NCBI GenBank assembly: GCA_003242525.1
Contig: QGUU01000028.1
Location: 1-12,132 of the forward strand
Reading direction: 5' to 3'
DNA: 12,132 bases
Origin: Pseudomonadota bacterium
Lineage (GTDB): Bacteria > Pseudomonadota > Alphaproteobacteria > Rhizobiales > Rhizobiaceae
In this document: one piece after another, positions 6,532-12,132 of the stretch
Layout of the letters: each line of letters starts with the position of its first letter
How positions within the stretch are numbered: the first letter of the stretch is position 1
Made by a program: the position numbers and the translations under genes
The notes under the pieces: model-generated
Seen by the model: only the letters and a program-made list of their open reading frames with translations
What the model was told of the DNA's origin: nothing
The model's database searches: none

Positions 6532-7794
6532 TTATCGTATCAGGATGGCGCGCAGGTCGTTAACATTCGTCCCCGTCGGCCCGGGCACGAAAAGATCGCC
6601 TACCGCATTGAAGGCAGTCCACGCGTCATTGCCGGCGAGCATGGCCCTGGCATCCACGCCGGCCTCGCGCATGCGCTGAACCGAGGTGCCGTCGCAGAAC
6701 GCGCCTGCATTGTCTTCCGAACCATCAATGCCGTCCGTGTCTGCCGCAAGCACCTGAACGCCCTGCAGGCCATCGATGCCGATGGCGAAGGAAAGCAGGA
6801 ACTCCGTATTGCGGCCACCCTTGCCTTTGGCGCGCAGGGTCACCGTTGTTTCGCCGCCGGAGAGCATCAGGACAGGTTTCGCGAAAGGACGACCGCGCGC
6901 GACAACCTCGCGGGCGATGGCAGCGTGCGCGGAGCCGATTTCGCGCGCCTCGCCCTCCATGGAATCGGAGAGGATGACAGCTTCTATGCCCTGTCTCCTT
7001 GCTTCCGCGGCCGCCGCTTCCAGGGAGACGGCAGCAGAGGCGATGAGATGCACCTCATTGCGGCTGAACCTTTCGTCGCCAGGCGCCGGCGCGTCGGCAT
7101 CGGACGAGTTGAGATGGGCCATCACGGCGTCCGGCAGTTTCATGCCATAGGCCTCTATCGCCGCAAGCGCTTCCTGCCGGCTTCCGACGCTTGGCACCGT
7201 AGGGCCTGAAGCTACGAGAGCGGGATCATCGCCGGGAATGTCGGAAACGATCAGGGATACCACCTTTGCCGGCCATGCCGCGGCAGCAAGCCTGCCGCCC
7301 TTTATGGTCGACACATGCTTGCGGATCGTGTTCATGGCCGAGATCGGCGCGCCGGAAGCGAGCAGCGCCTCGTTGACCGCGATCTCGTCCTCGAGCGTCA
7401 GGCCCGGCGCCGGCGCCGGCAGCAGGGCAGAGCCACCGCCGCAGACCAGCGCCACGACGAGGTCGTCCTCAGTGAGACCAGAGACGATTTCCCTCAGGCG
7501 GCGCGCCGCCTGCAGGCCGGCCGCATCCGGCACCGGATGCGCGGCCTCGACAACCTCGATCCGCTCGGTCGGGGCGGCATAACCGTACCGGGTGACCACA
7601 AGCCCCTCCAGCGGTCCGTCCCAGGCCTTTTCGAAAGCCGATGCCATCTGCGCAGCGCCCTTGCCGGCCCCGATGACAACGGTCCTTCCCCTGGGTCGGG
7701 GAGGAAGATGGGCGCGAATCGTCTTTTCGGGATCAGCGGCGGCGACCGCGGCATCGAAAATGGAGGTAAGGAAGGTACGTGGATCGAAGGACAT
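6532..7794 (-). CDS. gckA: Glycerate 2-kinase (GckA/TtuD type, DUF4147 + MOFRL)
   Basis: The 420-residue protein has the complete two-domain layout of class II glycerate kinases. The N-terminal DUF4147 domain shows IGAGKGAAQM (41-50), CGGGSALL (118-125), NTIRKHVSTIKGGRLA (155-170) and SDIPGDDP (184-191). The C-terminal MOFRL domain shows SGGETTVT (312-319), GGRNTEF (326-332) and DTDGIDGSEDNAG (352-364). These enzymes phosphorylate D-glycerate to 2-phosphoglycerate; the family was earlier mislabelled hydroxypyruvate reductase. The gene begins 7 nt after the UPF0303 stop codon. Its GGAGG ribosome site (7811-7807) lies inside the end of that gene, 12 nt from the ATG, so the two are co-transcribed. 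In a purine-degrading operon the enzyme fits the last step of the glyoxylate-tartronate semialdehyde-glycerate route into glycolysis. It converges with udgX across 29 nt. Confidence 0.9.
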   Translation of the reverse strand: MSFDPRTFLTSIFDAAVAAADPEKTIRAHLPPRPRGRTVVIGAGKGAAQMASAFEKAWDGPLEGLVVTRYGYAAPTERIEVVEAAHPVPDAAGLQAARRLREIVSGLTEDDLVVALVCGGGSALLPAPAPGLTLEDEIAVNEALLASGAPISAMNTIRKHVSTIKGGRLAAAAWPAKVVSLIVSDIPGDDPALVASGPTVPSVGSRQEALAAIEAYGMKLPDAVMAHLNSSDADAPAPGDERFSRNEVHLIASAAVSLEAAAAEARRQGIEAVILSDSMEGEAREIGSAHAAIAREVVARGRPFAKPVLMLSGGETTVTLRAKGKGGRNTEFLLSFAIGIDGLQGVQVLAADTDGIDGSEDNAGAFCDGTSVQRMREAGVDARAMLAGNDAWTAFNAVGDLFVPGPTGTNVNDLRAILIR

Positions 7795-7801
7795 GACGGC
7801 C

Positions 7802-8299
7802 CTATGCCTCCGGCAGCGCCAGCGTGGCGGCGTCCTTGCCCAGAAATTCGCAGAGCGCCGCCACGATCAGGCCGTGATCCTGACGATCCGGCAGGCCGGA
7901 AACGGCAATGACGCCAACCACCCCGGCTCCCTTCACGGAGACGGGAAAGCCGCCGCCCGCAAGCGCGTATTCGCTCATGTCGAGCCCATAGCGAGGCGGA
8001 AAGACACTGTCGGGCCGGGCCATTTCCAGCACCATGCGATAGGTGCTCTTGCGAAACATGCTGACCGTGTTGATCTTGCGCCGCGCCCAGTTGAAATTGT
8101 TGCCGGCCGAGCCAGGCAATGCGGCATAGAAAAGCGGCCTGTCGAAGTTGCGTATGTCGATGACCACCGGCAGTCCGGCATCGAGCGCACGCCGCCGCAG
8201 CAAGGACCCGATTTCAAAGGCGACGTTTTCATCGAAACGGTCGAAGACAAGCTCGGTTTCCTGCCTTTTGATGAGCGCAATGTCGTCTGCTGCGGCCAT
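7802..8299 (-). CDS. UPF0303 / haem-degrading (GlcG/HbpS-like) domain protein
   Basis: The 165-residue protein matches the UPF0303 family (DUF336, GlcG/HbpS/PduO-C fold). Landmarks are ELVFDRFDENVAFEIGSLL near the N terminus, LPVVIDIRNFDRPLFYAALPG in the first half, the NFNWARRKINTV basic segment, and GLDMSEYALAGGGFPV with GVVGVIAVSGLPDRQDH in the C-terminal half. It has no signal peptide and is probably cytosolic. I chose the ATG at 8299 because GGAGG at 8311-8307 lies 7 nt upstream. The in-frame TTG at 8350 would add a basic 17-residue extension that does not resemble the family. Related GlcG/HbpS proteins bind haem or small molecules, but no biochemical role is established for this branch that I can state with confidence. 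It lies 81 nt after guaD and 7 nt before gckA, so it is part of the purine operon. Confidence 0.85.
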   Translation of the reverse strand: MAAADDIALIKRQETELVFDRFDENVAFEIGSLLRRRALDAGLPVVIDIRNFDRPLFYAALPGSAGNNFNWARRKINTVSMFRKSTYRMVLEMARPDSVFPPRYGLDMSEYALAGGGFPVSVKGAGVVGVIAVSGLPDRQDHGLIVAALCEFLGKDAATLALPEA

Positions 8300-8306
8300 G
8301 AACCTT

Positions 8307-8311
8307 CCTCC
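8307..8311 (-). promoter_or_regulatory. Shine-Dalgarno site that fixes the UPF0303 start
   Basis: A perfect GGAGG on the minus strand lies 7 nt before the ATG at 8299. It is the strongest ribosome site in this operon and supports the shorter 165-residue reading of the UPF0303 gene. Confidence 0.7.
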
Positions 8312-8380
8312 GTTCGGCGCGGGTTTGGACGATCCCTTCCGCCGGGTCAAGCGAGGCAGGACAGCAACGTCTGATAATCT

Positions 8381-9696
<1,316 letters not shown>

Positions 9697-9700
<4 letters not shown>

Positions 9701-10929
9701 CTTGCAGCGTTCTCTTTCCCGGTTTCCTCAAACCAGGTCACTAGAAGTTGGCGTTCCTTGTCGGACATTTGGGTGACATTTGCCGGAGGCATGGCGTGGC
9801 TGCGCCCGGCCTGAAGGTAGATATCCCGCGCATGCGCGGTGATTGCCGCGTCCGAGTCGAGCACGACCCCCTTGGGCGCGTGATAGATGCCCTCATAGGA
9901 AGGCTCTGTGGCATGGCACATGGCGCAGCGGCCGAGGACCGTGTTGCGCACGTCCGGGAAATGCGTGGAGGCCAGCAGAGGTTCTGCCGCCGCCGACAGT
10001 TTCGTCTCGCCGGTCAGTACCTTGGGCACGGTGGACAGCCAGATGATGATGACAAACAGAACGGCTGCAGCCAGCCACGTCCATGTCGGGTTGCCCTTGC
10101 GCGCGTGATGCGTGTTGAAATAGTGCCGGATCAGCACGCCCATCATGAACACCAGCGAGGCGATGATCCAGTTGAACTCCGTACCGAACGCCAGCGGATA
10201 GTGGTTCGACAGCATCAGGAAGAGCACGGGCAGCGTCAGGTAGTTGTTGTGCAGCGAACGCTGCTTGGCGATCCTTCCATATTTGGGATCCGGCTTGCGG
10301 CCCGCGATGAGGTCGGCCACGACTATCTTCTGGTTCGGAATGATGACCATGAAAACGTTGGCGGACATGATGGTTGCGGTGATCGCGCCAAGATGCAGGA
10401 AGGCGGCGCGCCCGGTGAACAGGTGGGTAAGTCCCCACGCGATGAAGACCAGAATGACGTAAAGCAGGATCATCAGCCCCGTATCGGCCTTGCCGATCAG
10501 CCAGCGGCAGAGAAGGTCATAGATGATCCAGCCGCCGGCCAGGCAGCAGAGCGAAATAAGGATGGCGACCGGTACCGAGACGTCCAGAACGTTCGGATCA
10601 ATCAGGAACAGGTCCGCGCCGGCATAGTAGACGATGGCAAGAAGGGCAAAGCCGGAAAGCCACGTCATATAGCTTTCCCACTTGAACCATGTCAGGTGCT
10701 CAGGCATCTCGGCCGGCGCCACCAGGTATTTCTGGATATGATAGAAGCCCCCGCCGTGAACCTGCCATTCCTCGCCAAAGGCGCCTTCGGGCAGGCCAGG
10801 ACGCTGGCGCAGACCAAGGTCCAGCGCGACGAAATAAAATGACGAACCGATCCAGGCAATGGCGGTGATGACGTGCAGCCAACGCACGGCGAAGGCCAGC
10901 CAGTCCCAGAAGATGGCGAAATCCAGCAT
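9697..10929 (-). CDS. puuD: Membrane-bound urate hydroxylase with C-terminal cytochrome c
   Basis: The 410-residue protein has the urate oxidase N-terminal (DUF989) membrane domain with about eight hydrophobic helices. Examples are about 14-36, 88-104, 118-139, 150-168, 177-197, 230-241, 254-268 and 284-300. A periplasmic-type cytochrome c domain follows, with haem motif CAMCH (335-339) and a likely axial Met380 in SHAMPPANVT. Early histidines (His19, His59, His64) fall in conserved positions of the membrane domain. PuuD oxidises urate to 5-hydroxyisourate and passes electrons to the respiratory chain through its haem, so no hydrogen peroxide is made, unlike soluble uricase. It is the first gene of the operon and has only a modest GGGGA ribosome site before the ATG. 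The candidate operator CCGTAA-N11-TTACGG lies 13 nt upstream of the start codon. The name should not be confused with E. coli PuuD of putrescine degradation. Confidence 0.93.
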
Positions 10930-10942
10930 CGCAAAATGTTCC

Positions 10943-10965
10943 CCGTAATCTGCACGACTTTACGG
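10943..10965. promoter_or_regulatory. Perfect dyad CCGTAA-N11-TTACGG, candidate LysR-type operator
   Basis: CCGTAA at 10943-10948 and TTACGG at 10960-10965 are exact inverted repeats separated by 11 nt. The size and half-site spacing fit a LysR-type dimer binding site. The dyad ends 13 nt before the puuD ATG, so binding here would overlap the puuD transcript start or leader and would more naturally repress than activate puuD. Use as an operator is inference; the dyad itself is certain. Confidence 0.5.
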
Positions 10966-11015
10966 CCTGATTCACAAACGGAAAGATGCAAGGCTCACGA
11001 TGACTTTCAAAAAAA

Positions 11016-11036
11016 GATAGAAAATAATAGGCTATC
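11016..11036. promoter_or_regulatory. Dyad GATAG-N11-CTATC upstream of the lysR-type gene
   Basis: GATAG at 11016-11020 and CTATC at 11032-11036 are exact inverted repeats with an 11-nt spacer. An extra ATAG at 11027-11030 makes a compact ATAG-G-CTAT palindrome and repeats the first ATAG at a 10-bp step, about one helical turn. The site ends 27 nt before the regulator's ATG, so it may be an autoregulatory site or overlap the regulator's promoter. Confidence 0.4.
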
Positions 11037-11063
11037 CCTACCAGCCATCCTGGGGGCGCCAAT

Positions 11064-11996
11064 ATGGCATATCTCGACAACATAGCCGTCTTCGTGCGCG
11101 TGGTCGAACTCGGCAACCTGTCGGCTGCAGGCCGTGACATGCGTATCTCGCCGGCTGTTGCTTCCAACCGAATCAAGGAACTTGAAAAGCACCTCGGCGT
11201 GCGCCTTTTCAACCGCACCACGCGCCAGCTCACGACGACCGAACATGGCGCAGTCTTCTATACGGGCGCCAAGCAGGTGCTTGACGCCATCACCGAGGCG
11301 GAAGCGGCCGTGGCCGCCCTGTCCGGCCAACCGCGGGGGACGATCCGGGTAACCGCGCCACTGGGGCTCGGCCGCCGCCTGATCGCTTCGGGCATACCCG
11401 ATTTTCATGACCGGTACCCCGATATCGAGGTCAGGCTCAGGCTCTCGGATCACAATGTTGATATTCTGAAAGAGGGCATTGATGTTGCCTTCCGCCTAGG
11501 CGTGATCGAGGATTCCTCACTGCGGATGCGCGGCATCATGGAATGCGAGCGCGTGCTGGTGGCCTCACCCGACTATCTCAAGGCGCGGGGCGAGCCTGTC
11601 AATGTCGGCGACCTGATCTCCAAGAAGCATGATTGCCTGATGCTGCGCTATCCCGGAAGCCGTGAGTTCTTCTGGATGCTGCAGACGCCGGGCGGGCCGC
11701 AGAAGCTGGAGGTGCATGGACCTTTCGACAGCGATGACGGCGACGTGCTCACGGGCTGGGCGCTTGCGGGGCGCGGCATCGTCAACAAGCCGCGTTTCGA
11801 GGTCGAACCCTATATCCGCGACGGACGGCTGCGGGTGATCCTCAAGGACAATCCGCCCACCCCGGTGCAGCTTGCCGCGGTCTATCCGCACAAGAAACTT
11901 CAGGACCCGAAAGTGCGCCTGCTGCTCGACTTCATGGCCGAGCGCTGCCAGCGACTGATACGCGAGGCGCTGGCCGGGAAGAAGGACGGCGTCTAG
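11064..11996 (+). CDS. LysR-type transcriptional regulator, probable regulator of the purine operon
   Basis: The 310-residue protein starts with the LysR winged helix-turn-helix (about residues 1-60: NIAVFVRVVELGNLSAAGRD, then ISPAVASNRIKELEKHLG and LFNRTTRQLTTTEHG). A linker helix follows (about 64-88), then a full LysR substrate-binding domain (about 90-300) starting at GTIRVTAPLGLGRRLI. The pattern (LFNRTTR, the IRVTAPLGLGR strand, the VLVASPDYL segment) is that of the CrgA-like branch. A GGGGG ribosome site lies 8 nt before the ATG. It is divergent from puuD with two dyads in the shared gap, so control of puuD-guaD-UPF0303-gckA, probably in response to a purine intermediate such as urate or xanthine, is the simplest reading. 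The effector is inferred from context only. The gene is intact and converges with the PhzF-family gene. Confidence 0.92.
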   Translation: MAYLDNIAVFVRVVELGNLSAAGRDMRISPAVASNRIKELEKHLGVRLFNRTTRQLTTTEHGAVFYTGAKQVLDAITEAEAAVAALSGQPRGTIRVTAPLGLGRRLIASGIPDFHDRYPDIEVRLRLSDHNVDILKEGIDVAFRLGVIEDSSLRMRGIMECERVLVASPDYLKARGEPVNVGDLISKKHDCLMLRYPGSREFFWMLQTPGGPQKLEVHGPFDSDDGDVLTGWALAGRGIVNKPRFEVEPYIRDGRLRVILKDNPPTPVQLAAVYPHKKLQDPKVRLLLDFMAERCQRLIREALAGKKDGV

Positions 11997-12021
11997 ACGC
12001 CCGCCGGGGGGGCCGCAGGCT

Positions 12022-12132
12022 TCAGTCCATCATGCGTGCCGTTCCGGAAACACGGATGGAACTGCCCGGCTCGGGGCGAATTTCGGCACGCAGGCGGGAA
12101 GGCACGCCCATATCCTCGCCCTGGATCACCTC
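12022..12132 (-). CDS. PhzF-family isomerase/epimerase, 3' end only
   Basis: The minus strand is open from the window edge to a TGA at 12024-12022 and gives 36 residues. These include the segment VIQGEDMGVPSRLRAEI followed by GSSIRVSGTARMMD. A QG-x-x-M-G-x-PS-x-L motif followed by a short beta strand I-x-V-x-G is the usual C terminus of PhzF-like phenazine-biosynthesis/diaminopimelate-epimerase-fold proteins. The rest of the gene lies beyond the window, so its substrate and catalytic Glu cannot be checked. It converges with the lysR-type gene across a 25-nt gap and is probably unrelated to the purine operon. Confidence 0.7.
   Translation of the reverse strand, partial: EVIQGEDMGVPSRLRAEIRPEPGSSIRVSGTARMMD

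Larger units (their letters stand above)
10930..11063. promoter_or_regulatory. Divergent promoter/operator region between puuD and the lysR-type gene
   Basis: This 134-nt gap separates the purine operon from its divergent LysR-type regulator, the classical layout in which the regulator binds between the genes. It is clearly more AT-rich than its surroundings, especially 11008-11030, an A-rich run. It holds two perfect dyads with 11-nt spacers, listed separately. I could not assign -10/-35 hexamers with confidence. TAATAG at 11025-11030 with TGACTT at 11001-11006 (18-nt spacer) is the best rightward guess. Confidence 0.7.

Noticed and set aside
11997..12021. GC-rich run between the lysR-type and PhzF-family genes as a bidirectional terminator
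   Set aside because: No stable symmetric stem with a T-tract can be drawn. It is mostly a G-run with little pairing.

Overview
The window is GC-rich, with tightly packed genes, short gaps and strong G+C bias at third codon positions. The gene families point to an alphaproteobacterium of the Hyphomicrobiales (Mesorhizobium/Aminobacter/Phyllobacteriaceae-like). They include PuuD-type urate hydroxylase, a CobW-WD40 pair, UdgX, a GSAM-like aminotransferase beside a PuuA-like glutamine synthetase, and GckA glycerate 2-kinase. The taxonomic guess rests on gene content, not on a marker gene. I see no rRNA, tRNA, CRISPR array, insertion sequence or phage gene.

Left part (1-2832): a MarR-type regulator reads left (8-484). 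Across a 260-nt divergent gap, a CobW/COG0523 GTPase with a His-rich metal-binding loop (745-1803) reads right, followed by a WD40 beta-propeller protein (1858-2832). The gap contains an imperfect hairpin or dyad (541-576) but no promoter I could assign with confidence.

Middle part (2930-6502), all rightward: a class III PLP aminotransferase related to glutamate-1-semialdehyde aminomutase, then a glutamine-synthetase-fold ligase of the gamma-glutamylpolyamine synthetase type. The two look like one amine or amino-acid catabolic unit of unknown substrate. Next is UdgX, the uracil-DNA glycosylase relative that crosslinks to uracil-DNA; its KRRIH histidine is intact.

Right part (6532-11996): a leftward operon, in transcription order puuD (membrane urate hydroxylase with a C-terminal cytochrome c), guaD (guanine deaminase, ATGA overlap with puuD), a UPF0303/GlcG-like small protein, and gckA (glycerate 2-kinase). 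Together they cover guanine to xanthine, urate to 5-hydroxyisourate, and the glycerate to 2-phosphoglycerate step by which purine-derived glyoxylate can enter central metabolism. Xanthine dehydrogenase, HIU hydrolase, OHCU decarboxylase, allantoinase and glyoxylate carboligase are not here and must be elsewhere if the route is complete. A divergent LysR-type regulator (11064-11996) is the likely controller. The 134-nt gap it shares with puuD holds two perfect dyads with the same N11 spacing, one near each start codon. The last 111 nt are the 3' end of a leftward PhzF-family isomerase gene.

Nothing here is plainly a new defence or mobile system. The points most worth following up are the UPF0303 protein inside a purine-catabolic operon, the unassigned aminotransferase-ligase pair, the intact UdgX, and the paired N11 dyads.
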